Source of the DNA: a bacterium UBP4_UBA6127
GTDB taxonomy: Bacteria > UBP4 > UBA4092
DNA: 39,732 nucleotides
Assembly: GCA_002428325.1 (NCBI GenBank)
Contig: DIVR01000056.1
Span: 1-39,732 of the forward strand
Direction: 5' to 3'
The notes beneath the pieces are model-generated. The model ran no database searches, was not told the origin of the DNA, and worked only from the letters and a program-made list of their open reading frames with translations. A program made the position numbers and the translations under genes. Of the stretch, positions 1 through 7,525 are shown piece by piece (within the stretch, counting starts at the first letter, position 1; every line of letters starts with the position of its first letter).

Positions 1-2
1 GT

Positions 3-308
3 CTGGTTTTTGGGGTCCATTATAAAGTGGACTCCAATGGTAACGTTTATGTTTCTGTTTCTGGTGCCAACAAGGTGGATATCTATAATGCTGCCGGTTC
101 TCTCGTGGAGACCCTTGCCCCGACTTCCCCGATGTGGGATGGCGGTACATTTACTCCTCGTGGTGTGGCTTTCAACAGTGGTGATCTGAACACCAATACT
201 CTTTGGGTGGCTCGGTTTGCTACTATTGCAGAAGCTACAGGTTCTGGTCCTATCGCCGTCTTTACACCTCCAGCGGCCATTGACAGCTGGTTTGGTTATT
301 CTTTCTAA
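3..308 (+). CDS. C-terminal fragment of a secreted beta-propeller (NHL-like) protein
   Basis: The frame is open from the left edge of the window to a TAA at 306-308, so this is the last ~101 codons of a longer gene. A GTG at 27 is an internal codon rather than a likely start, because the frame runs on upstream without a stop. The visible part has one clear blade-like repeat of the NHL/SMP-30 type (DSNGNVYVSVSGANKVDIYN, followed by GSLVETL), the pattern seen in extracellular six-bladed propellers. The rest (FNSGDLNTNTLWVARF) could be a further, weaker blade. A terminator follows 23 bp after the stop. No catalytic residues can be assigned; the propeller call rests on one repeat. Confidence 0.6.
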   Translation: MVFGVHYKVDSNGNVYVSVSGANKVDIYNAAGSLVETLAPTSPMWDGGTFTPRGVAFNSGDLNTNTLWVARFATIAEATGSGPIAVFTPPAAIDSWFGYSF

Positions 309-331
309 GAGGATTGTTTGCGATAAAATAT

Positions 332-365
332 AAGGCGGAAAGACGTTAGTTTTTCCGCCTTTTTA
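332..365 (+). terminator. Rho-independent terminator
   Basis: AAGGCGGAAA (332-341) pairs with TTTCCGCCTT (352-361) around a 10-nt loop and runs into a T-rich tract. It ends the propeller-protein transcript and separates it from the TPR gene at 391. Confidence 0.85.
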
Positions 366-390
366 TTTATTCTTATTAAGGAGATTCATC

Positions 391-1605
391 ATGAGCTCTT
401 TAAAATGTTTGTGTTCACCCCGGATTCTTATCTTGGGGCTTATCTTATCCGTGTCTTTATCTATATCCTCAAATGCTGTAGTTGCAGAGAATGATTCAGC
501 AGAAGCATACTATAAAAAAGCTCAAAACTCTATCCAATCTGGCAATATAACTGGGGCATTGTCAATCTTGAGTACCCTTGTAGATAAATATCCCACCGAA
601 GCAAAAGGATGGTACAATCTGGGGAATGTTTATAAAGATTTGAAAAAGATTGATGAAGCGGGAGATTGTTATAAGAAAGCTTTAGACATTGACCCCACCC
701 TGAAGGGAGCCCGGTATAACTGGGCAAAAGTCAGAACTGTCAGGGGAGGTAAACATTTTGATACCTATGGAGCGTTGAAAGATTTTGAATTGCTCTGGGC
801 CGATGATGCCAATAATTTTAATCTGGCTTATGAAATAACAGATTTATATTTCAGAAGAAAAGATATGCCCCAGGTGGCTAAATATGTGAAGGAAATGCAA
901 AGAATAGCTCCAGAAAAAGCAGAAACTTATTATTATCGTGGGCTTATTGAAGATTATTCCAAAGAATTTACCAAGGCCCTGGGTATTTATCAGGAAGGTT
1001 ATGCCAGGAACACGGGTTCTAATGTATTGAAAGATATAATTTGGGAATCAAATATGCGGTTGGGTAATTTATCCCTGGAAACGGGTGATAATAAGAGAGC
1101 TTACCAATATTTCAAAAACGCTTATGAATTGTTTCCGGGAAATCCCGGTTCTTATTTCAGGTTAGGAGAGACTGCCTGGCTGGTTGGAGATAATGCTTTA
1201 GCAATAGAAGCTTATAGCCATTTTACCAGTGCCAGGCATAGCTCATGGCAGGGGTATAACAACCTGGCAGATGTCCTTTCTCGGGACACCAGCCAGATTA
1301 AGAATGCTATCCGGGTAGCGCAGGAGGCCTTACGTTGGAATCCGAATGCCTGGGAGGCTAGAGATACCCTCGGTTGGGCTTATCTGAGAGATGGAAAACC
1401 GAAAGCGGCTGAAAAAGAATTTCAGCAGATGTTCAATTTGTTAAAGCTGGATTGGAAGGTAGTTAAACAAAGTTCTATTAATCAGGCTGTTGAGGTTTTA
1501 AATAAACTGCAAGAAGATACTCGCAACCATGTGATGGATTATCTGATTGTAATCAAAGATAAAAGAGCTAAACAGATTCAGAAACAATTGAATGTGGGTA
1601 AATAA
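391..1605 (+). CDS. Secreted tetratricopeptide-repeat protein
   Basis: 404 residues. The ATG at 391 follows AAGGAG at 378-383. Residues 1-32 form a signal peptide (RILILGLILSVSLSI core, cleavage near AVVA-END), so the protein is exported. From about residue 37 onward it is built of TPR helical hairpins; the clearest units are AKGWYNLGNVYKDLKKIDEA and the following YKKALDIDP, and NPGSYFRLGETAWLVGDNAL near 250. Later repeats (NAWEARDTLGWAYLRDGKPK) lie near residue 310-345. TPR arrays act as protein-binding scaffolds; no enzymatic domain is visible. The gene lies between a terminator and ispH (109-bp gap) with no clear functional link. Partner unknown. Confidence 0.85.
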   Translation: MSSLKCLCSPRILILGLILSVSLSISSNAVVAENDSAEAYYKKAQNSIQSGNITGALSILSTLVDKYPTEAKGWYNLGNVYKDLKKIDEAGDCYKKALDIDPTLKGARYNWAKVRTVRGGKHFDTYGALKDFELLWADDANNFNLAYEITDLYFRRKDMPQVAKYVKEMQRIAPEKAETYYYRGLIEDYSKEFTKALGIYQEGYARNTGSNVLKDIIWESNMRLGNLSLETGDNKRAYQYFKNAYELFPGNPGSYFRLGETAWLVGDNALAIEAYSHFTSARHSSWQGYNNLADVLSRDTSQIKNAIRVAQEALRWNPNAWEARDTLGWAYLRDGKPKAAEKEFQQMFNLLKLDWKVVKQSSINQAVEVLNKLQEDTRNHVMDYLIVIKDKRAKQIQKQLNVGK

Positions 1606-1714
1606 TTCAATTAAATACCTTACAATCAATGGGGATATCTTTGACAGAAATTTAAGATTACTTCAGGATTATGAAAAGAATATTGAAATATTGATAAAGG
1701 AAATATAAGCAGCG

Positions 1715-2560
1715 ATGGATATATTAGTAGCAGACAGGGCCGGGTTTTGCTGGGGAGTGAAACGGGCTTTGAAAATAGCGGAAAAGACAGCCGAAGAATC
1801 CCAGGGGACAACGGTTACCTCCTTGGGTCCCATTATTCATAATCCAGCCATTGTGGAACAACTACATCAGAAGGGATTAAAAACTGAAAAGAACCTGGAG
1901 GATATCCGGGAAGGAACTGTTATCATCAGGGCGCATGGAGTCCCTCCGGAGACCTTTCAGGAAATTGAACATAAGGGTTTAAAAGTGGTAGATGCTACTT
2001 GTCCGATTGTTAAAAAATCTCAGCGGTATGCCAAACGTCTGACTGATGAAGGGTATCAGGTAGTTATTGTAGGGGATAGGAATCATCCTGAGATTATTGG
2101 GATTTTAGGGCATTCCAATGGAAATGCGGTTGTATTGGATGACCCTGAGGAAGCCGATAAAGTCTCTCTTAAGGAGAAGGTTGGGCTGATTGCCCAAACC
2201 ACCCATACGGTTGAAGAATATGAACGTATCCAGGAAGTTATCCGGCCTCGGGTCAAAGAAATGAAAGCCTGTGATACCCTTTGTTTTGAAACTACCCGGC
2301 AACAATCCAGCTCAGTTGAAATAGCCCGGCAGGTGGATATCATGATTGTGGTGGGAGGCCGAAACAGCGCTAATACGGTTCGCCTGGCTAATATGTGCCG
2401 GGAAACCGGTGTGGATACCTATCACGTAGAATCGGCCGCTGAACTGAAATTGGAGTGGTTCTCTGGTAAAAAGAAAGCAGGAATCACCGGGGGGGCTTCA
2501 ACTCCTGATTTTTTAATAGAAGCCGTGGTTCGATGGATTCGAGAAATACCAGGTAACTGA
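1715..2560 (+). CDS. ispH: 4-hydroxy-3-methylbut-2-enyl diphosphate reductase
   Basis: 281 residues, normal length. IspH (LytB) is the last enzyme of the MEP isoprenoid pathway, reducing HMBPP to IPP and DMAPP with a [4Fe-4S] cluster. The three cluster cysteines are visible at C12 (AGFCWGVKRA), C96 (DATCPIV) and C190 (CDTLCFETTRQ). Substrate-binding residues are also intact: H42, H74 (IRAHGVP), H124 and E126 (NHPEI), and the GGRNSANT loop at 214-221. The ATG at 1715 follows a purine-rich AAAGGAAA at about 1697-1703. It implies the non-mevalonate route in this organism. The gene is alone here; no other MEP gene is in the window. Confidence 0.97.
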   Translation: MDILVADRAGFCWGVKRALKIAEKTAEESQGTTVTSLGPIIHNPAIVEQLHQKGLKTEKNLEDIREGTVIIRAHGVPPETFQEIEHKGLKVVDATCPIVKKSQRYAKRLTDEGYQVVIVGDRNHPEIIGILGHSNGNAVVLDDPEEADKVSLKEKVGLIAQTTHTVEEYERIQEVIRPRVKEMKACDTLCFETTRQQSSSVEIARQVDIMIVVGGRNSANTVRLANMCRETGVDTYHVESAAELKLEWFSGKKKAGITGGASTPDFLIEAVVRWIREIPGN

Positions 2561-2744
2561 AACTCTCTTTTCCCTGTATCAGAGAGTGAGGATAGGGTCA
2601 TCTTCTGGCTCTTTTTGTGGACTTCTTCTTTATTTCCTATCGATGGGCTCATTTTCTGATATTCTTCTGTTTCACCTACTGAAACCTGCTAAAATAAAGG
2701 CTATTTGGCTGAACAAAAACTCAGATAAACAGGAGGACTTTCCT

Positions 2745-3248
2745 ATGTATCAAACCATTGCTGAATTTCTGTCTGATTGGCAACAAGAAAGTGTGAATAC
2801 AGCTAAATATCTGGATGTTTTGACGGATGGTTCCTTATCAGTGAAAGAGTCTAATGAGGACCGGACCCTGGGCCGGATAGCCTGGCATATTGTGACGACT
2901 ATTCCTGAGATGATGAAACATACGGGTATTACTATAGAGACGGTTAAGGAGGATGCTCCTGTTCCAGCGACTGCTCAGGAAATCGCCCAGGCCTATCGTT
3001 CAGCAGCTTCCTGTTTGGTTGATTCTATCAAGTCCCATTGGACAGATGACTCTCTGAAGGTGGAAGATTCTATGTATGGAGCGACCTGGTCCAGAAGTCT
3101 GACCCTGCAGGTGTTGATTCGCCATGAGATCCATCATCGGGGACAAATGTCTGTCCTGATGCGTCAGGCCGGTCTTAAAGTTCCTGGTATTTATGGGCCC
3201 AGCCGGGAAGAATGGCAGACTTTTGGAATGAATCCACCGGCTGTTTAA
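2745..3248 (+). CDS. DinB-family (four-helix bundle) metalloprotein
   Basis: 167 residues when started at the ATG at 2745, chosen because AGGAGG sits at 2731-2736. An upstream in-frame ATG at 2586 would add a 53-residue tail unlike the family and lacks a ribosome site. The DinB/YfiT fold usually carries a three-histidine metal site; here H48 (GRIAWHIV) and the HEIHHRGQ motif (H127, H131) supply it. Family members are thiol transferases or DNA-damage-induced proteins, and the substrate cannot be read from sequence. The gene is followed after 45 bp by the FAD oxidoreductase run on the same strand, so it may be part of that transcript. Confidence 0.88.
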   Translation: MYQTIAEFLSDWQQESVNTAKYLDVLTDGSLSVKESNEDRTLGRIAWHIVTTIPEMMKHTGITIETVKEDAPVPATAQEIAQAYRSAASCLVDSIKSHWTDDSLKVEDSMYGATWSRSLTLQVLIRHEIHHRGQMSVLMRQAGLKVPGIYGPSREEWQTFGMNPPAV

Positions 3249-3293
3249 CCTAATTAAAATAATAAATAATTTAAATAATGGAGTGTAATACGA

Positions 3294-4679
3294 ATGAAAC
3301 AGTCTATTAATGAACCTGCCCGGCAGATTCCGGTTGCCGGGGAATATGATGTGATCGTGGTCGGTGGAGGCACCGGTGGGGTAGTGGCTGCCATTGCCGC
3401 CGCACGAAAGGGAATGAATACCCTGATTGTTGAACAGTTTGGGTTCCTGGGTGGGTCTCAGACCGCCGCTCTGGTTACCCCTTTAATGTCGATTGCTCCC
3501 GGTAATACCAGTTCCATCGGGGGGATTAATGAAGAAATCCGGCAGCGGATGTTGAAAGCTAATGCTTCGGCGGAACAGCCGGGGATTGCCGATGGATGGT
3601 TTGACCCGGAAATGTTGAAATATGTCCTGGATGATTTTTGTATGGAAGCCGGGGTGAAAATCCGGTTCCATTCCTTCTTCAGTGAAGCCATTGTGGATGA
3701 AGGCCGGATAAAAGGAATTATTGTTCAGAGCAAGTCCGGCCGGCAGGCTCTCCTGGCAAAACAAGTAATTGATGCTTCAGGAGATGCGGATGTGGCTGTA
3801 TCTGCCGGGGTCCCTTATGAAGCGGGCCGTAAAGTAGATGGCATGAATCAGGCGATGTCTCTCCGGTTTAATATGGGAGGCATTGATTTTGATAAGCTTT
3901 GCGCTTATCTGGACCAGACAGAACCCCAGATGGCTCCTCATCAATGGCCTTTTGTGGAAACTGCTTTTACCTTTGATAAAGAATATCCCCTCTCTCCCTT
4001 ATTCAGAAAAGCCCTGGAAGATGGTAAAGTAACCGAAGAAGATGTGGTTTATTTCCAGAATTTTTCACTGCCGGGATGCCCTGGAATGATGTCTTTCAAT
4101 TGTCCTCGAATCACTAACCGGGTCAAAGGGTATGATGTTGATGACCTTTCCAACGCTCAAATCCTGGGCCGGCAGAAAATTCGAAGGGTCGCGGCTTTCT
4201 GTAAGAATTATATTCCTGGGTTTGAAAATGCCTATATTGCCCTGGCAGCTCCCATGGTCGGAATCAGAGAAACCCGCCGGATCATTGGCGAATATGTTTT
4301 CTCAGCCGAGGATGTCCTGCATGGCTCCCGGTTTGAAGATGCGGTAGCACGGGGAAATTATCCCATGGATATCCATCAGCCAAAAAAAGCCAATGTTTCG
4401 GTTGAATTTGAAGAAGATTTTATCTCCAAGATTGAATATTATGAGCTTCCTTATCGTTGTATGGTTCCTCTGAAAATTGATAATCTGCTGGTGGTAGGCC
4501 GATGTAGTTCCACCACTTTCGAAGGCCAGTCTGCAATGCGGGTTCAGGGTATTATCAGAACCATGGGCGAAGCGGCTGGATATGCGGCAGCTTTAGCAGT
4601 CAAAGATAATTTGACCCCTCGCCAGGTGGATGGAACTCTCATTCGGCAGCAGCTTCGGGATAATGGAGTGAAAATCTAA
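3294..4679 (+). CDS. FAD-dependent oxidoreductase (FAD_oxidored family)
   Basis: 461 residues. The N-terminus has a full dinucleotide-binding fold: DVIVVGGGTGGVVAAIAAARKG at 19-40 with the Rossmann glycines, ending in the acidic residue of LIVEQ at 44-48, then the FLGG loop. A second FAD-contact segment (NLLVVGRCSS, then GQSAMRVQGI and MGEAAGYAAA) lies near residues 395-440. This is the FAD_oxidored type common in Planctomycetes and related phyla, in which specific substrates are mostly unknown. There is no signal peptide, so it is probably cytoplasmic. The start at 3294 follows GGAG at 3280-3283. It heads a run with a nitroreductase 42 bp downstream, suggesting a shared flavin-dependent process. 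The exact reaction is not inferable. Confidence 0.88.
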   Translation: MKQSINEPARQIPVAGEYDVIVVGGGTGGVVAAIAAARKGMNTLIVEQFGFLGGSQTAALVTPLMSIAPGNTSSIGGINEEIRQRMLKANASAEQPGIADGWFDPEMLKYVLDDFCMEAGVKIRFHSFFSEAIVDEGRIKGIIVQSKSGRQALLAKQVIDASGDADVAVSAGVPYEAGRKVDGMNQAMSLRFNMGGIDFDKLCAYLDQTEPQMAPHQWPFVETAFTFDKEYPLSPLFRKALEDGKVTEEDVVYFQNFSLPGCPGMMSFNCPRITNRVKGYDVDDLSNAQILGRQKIRRVAAFCKNYIPGFENAYIALAAPMVGIRETRRIIGEYVFSAEDVLHGSRFEDAVARGNYPMDIHQPKKANVSVEFEEDFISKIEYYELPYRCMVPLKIDNLLVVGRCSSTTFEGQSAMRVQGIIRTMGEAAGYAAALAVKDNLTPRQVDGTLIRQQLRDNGVKI

Positions 4680-4721
4680 CTTTTTTAAAAGTCTGTTTGT
4701 TTTTTTGAGGAGTAACCTAAT

Positions 4722-5234
4722 ATGGATGCCCTGAATGCAATTCTAGGCCGGCGTAGCATCCGCCAATTTCAGCCTCAACTGGTTCCTGATGAGCTAATTG
4801 CGGAGTTATTAAAGGCAGCTATGGCAGCCCCCTCGGCTAAAAATGAGCAGCCTTGGGAATTTGTCGTGGTAACCAAGCGGGCCATGTTGGATGCAATAGC
4901 CCTGGACCATCCCTATGCCAGTATGTTCTCTCAGGCTCCTTTGGCAATCTTTGTCTGCAGTAATATGCAGAGGATTAAAGTTCCGGAATACTGGATGCAG
5001 GACTGTTCGGCAGCCACTCAGAATATACTGATTGCTGCCCGTGCCCTGGGATTGGGTACTGTCTGGGTTGGAGGCTCTCCCAGGGATTCCAGAGAAATCT
5101 TTTTCAGGGAATTACTGGGGCTTCCTGAGCATATAATTCCTGTTACCTTGGTTGCTGTGGGGTATCCGGCAGAGGAAAAGTCTCCAGCAGAAAGATTTGA
5201 CCCTTCCAGGATTCATTATAATGGCTGGAAATAA
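4722..5234 (+). CDS. Nitroreductase-family FMN protein
   Basis: 170 residues, typical of the short nitroreductase subgroup. The N-terminal RRSIRQF (residues 10-16) is the FMN-phosphate-contacting signature, followed by AAMAAPSAKNEQPWEF (32-47), which lines the flavin. The C-terminal half holds GLGTVWVGG and the VTLVAVGYPAEE strand seen in NAD(P)H:FMN oxidoreductases. Such enzymes reduce nitro-compounds, quinones or flavins; physiological substrates vary. The gene is preceded by GAGGAG-like purines 10 nt before the ATG and is followed after 20 bp by the methyltransferase gene, in the same direction as its flavoprotein neighbour. Confidence 0.9.
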   Translation: MDALNAILGRRSIRQFQPQLVPDELIAELLKAAMAAPSAKNEQPWEFVVVTKRAMLDAIALDHPYASMFSQAPLAIFVCSNMQRIKVPEYWMQDCSAATQNILIAARALGLGTVWVGGSPRDSREIFFRELLGLPEHIIPVTLVAVGYPAEEKSPAERFDPSRIHYNGWK

Positions 5235-5254
5235 GAGACTCTTCAGGGGGATCA

Positions 5255-6034
5255 ATGGATATCTCGATTAGGCGGCTTCGGCAGGGTTGGCTGATGATGA
5301 AAACCTTCAGTAACTGGCCTCAATGCCTGTGGCATAATTATTCTTCTCCTCCGGCTGGAGACCTTTTTGAATATAAAATTCGAAAAGGTTATTCTTTTTG
5401 GGGCAGGCCCGGTACCCTGGACCGGGGTATCCTGATGGAAATCTGGGGAGAACAATGTTATGCCCCTGAAGGATGGCAGCTGAACTCTACCGATATAATT
5501 GTGGACATTGGCGCCCATATTGGAGTCTATGCCCTCTATGGGGCTGCTCAGGCCTCAAAAGGGTGTGTGGTCGCTGTAGAACCAGACCCTGAGAATTATA
5601 CTCTCCTGGCTCGAAATATCCGGCAAAATAGGATTTCCAATTGCCATCCGGAAAACTTGGCAGTTGCCTCGGTAGCAGGGACTCGGGATTTATTTCTGGG
5701 GACTCCTGGTGAAACAGGTGGCCATTCCTTGGTCATAGAGGGAGGCCGGAAATCCCTGTCGGTTCAAACTATTACTCTGCAGGATATCCTGGATAAGTAT
5801 CATTTGGACCATATCGATTGTCTGAAATTGGATTGTGAAGGCAGTGAATATGAGATACTGGGAAGCCTTTCTCCTGAATTATGGAAAAAGATTCATCGAA
5901 TTGTCATGGAATGCCATGATGTCGATCAGGAACGAAACCTGAAGACCCTGCAAACCCTTTTAAAAGATAAAGGGTATCAAATTATTAAGACTCAACCTAT
6001 TTCTCCCGGCTTATCTTTTGTATATGCCAGATAA
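5255..6034 (+). CDS. FkbM-family SAM-dependent methyltransferase
   Basis: 259 residues. SAM-binding motif I is VDIGAHIG (83-90), motif II is VAVEPDP (107-113), and the FkbM-type LKLDCEGSEYEIL lies at 189-201. FkbM enzymes O-methylate polyketides, glycans or lipids; the acceptor here is unknown. The N-terminal 80 residues (FWGRPGTLDRGILMEIW) match the usual FkbM lead-in. The ATG at 5255 has AGGGGG upstream; an internal ATG pair near codon 14 is an alternative start. It is separated by only 14 bp from the downstream membrane acyltransferase, so a role in modifying a surface carbohydrate is possible but is only inference. Confidence 0.87.
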   Translation: MDISIRRLRQGWLMMKTFSNWPQCLWHNYSSPPAGDLFEYKIRKGYSFWGRPGTLDRGILMEIWGEQCYAPEGWQLNSTDIIVDIGAHIGVYALYGAAQASKGCVVAVEPDPENYTLLARNIRQNRISNCHPENLAVASVAGTRDLFLGTPGETGGHSLVIEGGRKSLSVQTITLQDILDKYHLDHIDCLKLDCEGSEYEILGSLSPELWKKIHRIVMECHDVDQERNLKTLQTLLKDKGYQIIKTQPISPGLSFVYAR

Positions 6035-6048
6035 TCAGGTGTTATCCT

Positions 6049-7167
6049 ATGACTCAAAGGGCTGAACCAACCTTGAAACCGGTTTTGAACCGATTAGTTT
6101 CCCTGGATGCTTTCAGGGGATTTACGATTATGGCCATGTTGCTGGTCAATAATCCCGGTTATGACCAGGCCTTTCCTGACCAACTTCGCCATTCCCCCTG
6201 GGGACATTTTGTTACTTTCTGCGACCTGATATTCCCTTGGTTTCTTTTTATGGTAGGGGTTTCCCTGACTTTTTCAGCCGCTTCTTTCCGGAAAAGGGGA
6301 GGAGCTAGATTCTCTTATTTTATGAAGGCTTTACGGCGTTGTTTGCTGCTTGTCTTTTTTGGCATATTGATCAGTTGCAGCCTGTATAAGCGAATGGCAA
6401 TCGGAATTGGAGGAGTCCTCCAGCTAATTGGGTTGGCTTACCTGGCCGGAGTCTTTCTGTATGAGCTTCCTAAAAAATACCGATATGGGGTTTCCATCGG
6501 CTTATTGATATTTCACTGGCTGTTTATCCGATATGCCATGATTCCGGGTGTGGGCAGAGGTATTTTCACTGAAGAGGTTAATATCTTTCAGTATATTAAT
6601 AAGACCTACCTGGCTCATTGGCATCTGGCCGGATTGATGTCAGTGATTCCCACCGCCGCCCTGGTATTGATTGGGACCTTTATAGGGGATCTTTTACGGG
6701 ATAAGAATAAGGAACCCCTGTCTAAATTGAAATCCATGCTGATTACTGGAGCCGCTCTGGTAATTATGGGCCTCCTCTGGCATCTCGACCTGATGATGAA
6801 TAAGGCTTATTGGACTCCTTCCTATATCCTTTTCTCAGCCGGGACAGGATGTTGGATGCTGGGGCTTTTCTATTGGCTGACTGACATCAAAAAATGGCAG
6901 AAATGGGCTTTCCCTTTTGTAGTCTATGGGATGAATGCTATCACTGCGTATTTTGTTTCCATTATTGTCAGGATCCATACGGCTCAGGAATGGATGACCA
7001 CTAATGCTCAGGGGGACAAAATAACCCTCTGGCAAGCGATGTTGGATTTCTGGACCGGACTGGCAGGTATCAATCTGGGGTCCTGGCTTTTCACTGTCAG
7101 TTATATCACCTTCTGGTGGTTTATCCTTTATTGGATGTATCGGAAAAAAATCTTCCTTAGAGTTTAG
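6049..7167 (+). CDS. Multipass membrane acyltransferase, HGSNAT/DUF5009 type
   Basis: 372 residues with about ten hydrophobic segments. The N-terminal RLVSLDAFRGFTIMAMLLVN is the signature of the heparan-alpha-glucosaminide N-acetyltransferase (HGSNAT/YeiB-like) family. H48 in LRHSPWGHF, followed by DLIFPWFLFMVG, lines up with the active-site histidine of human HGSNAT (as I recall it, KHASWNG..DLVFPWF). Relatives move acetyl groups from cytosolic acetyl-CoA across the membrane onto terminal amino sugars. Here it would be an inner-membrane enzyme that modifies or salvages glycans. It is the last gene of the co-directional run beginning at 3294; a 358-bp gap with no T-run hairpin follows. Confidence 0.88.
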   Translation: MTQRAEPTLKPVLNRLVSLDAFRGFTIMAMLLVNNPGYDQAFPDQLRHSPWGHFVTFCDLIFPWFLFMVGVSLTFSAASFRKRGGARFSYFMKALRRCLLLVFFGILISCSLYKRMAIGIGGVLQLIGLAYLAGVFLYELPKKYRYGVSIGLLIFHWLFIRYAMIPGVGRGIFTEEVNIFQYINKTYLAHWHLAGLMSVIPTAALVLIGTFIGDLLRDKNKEPLSKLKSMLITGAALVIMGLLWHLDLMMNKAYWTPSYILFSAGTGCWMLGLFYWLTDIKKWQKWAFPFVVYGMNAITAYFVSIIVRIHTAQEWMTTNAQGDKITLWQAMLDFWTGLAGINLGSWLFTVSYITFWWFILYWMYRKKIFLRV

Positions 7168-7391
7168 TGTTGGATTATTAAATTTACTTCTCCTATTTTG
7201 TTATTGCTGACAACCAGATGATACCCAATACTGATAGTCTCAACCTACTAGTGGCAGCTCACTGGGCTGCTTGGGAAATTATTTGTCCTATTGATAAGGC
7301 CGATTTAGCGAAGGTAAAAATTCCCCATTATTAGTATTTTCCTCTATTGAGGATTGAGCATTTTCAGAATGAATCCTAAGATAGAGAAAGA

Positions 7392-7409
7392 TTTTGACAG
7401 CTGTCAAAA
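7392..7409. promoter_or_regulatory. Perfect 18-bp palindrome, candidate protein-binding site
   Basis: TTTTGACAGCTGTCAAAA is a perfect inverted repeat with no central spacer, typical in form of a homodimer binding site. It embeds TTGACA on each strand, so it could also overlap a -35 box; on the minus strand TATCTT follows 18 nt later. An identical copy is at 11234 and a diverged copy at 7442. No gene starts nearby. Confidence 0.55.
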
Positions 7410-7441
7410 ATAAAGAATATTGATTGTAAATGGGTTACGAA

Positions 7442-7459
7442 TTTTGACTGTTGTCAAAA
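7442..7459. promoter_or_regulatory. Near-identical second palindrome
   Basis: TTTTGACTGTTGTCAAAA keeps both outer TTTTGAC/GTCAAAA arms and differs from the 7392 copy at two central positions. The two centres are 50 bp apart, close to five helical turns, so two bound dimers could lie on nearly the same DNA face. Confidence 0.5.
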
Positions 7460-7525
7460 ACAGCCCTGTCTGACAAATAGCCTGCCAACCCGATAGAAAA
7501 TATTAAGAATAATTTTTTGATATAG

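Larger units (their letters stand above)
7168..7525. other. Gene-free convergent gap holding two palindromes
   Basis: This 358-bp stretch lies between the stop codons of two convergent genes. No convincing ORF, tRNA or terminator with a T-tract is visible. It is AT-rich. It contains the palindromes at 7392 and 7442, a weak GCAGC/GCTGC hairpin near 7254-7270, and a short TGTCTGACA element near 7467. It could house an unrecognised small RNA, but I see no secondary structure strong enough to claim one. Confidence 0.6.

Noticed and set aside
2562..2587. ACTCTC/GAGAGT inverted repeat after ispH
   Set aside because: The stem is short with a long loop and no T-tract follows, so it is not called a terminator.
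2586..2744. 53-residue N-terminal extension of the DinB-family protein
   Set aside because: No ribosome site and unlike the family, whereas AGGAGG precedes the ATG at 2745.
7392..7459. Possible dif, parS or LexA site
   Set aside because: The palindromes lack the two-arm 28-bp dif layout, differ from parS TGTTTCACGTGAAACA, and do not match a LexA consensus I know.
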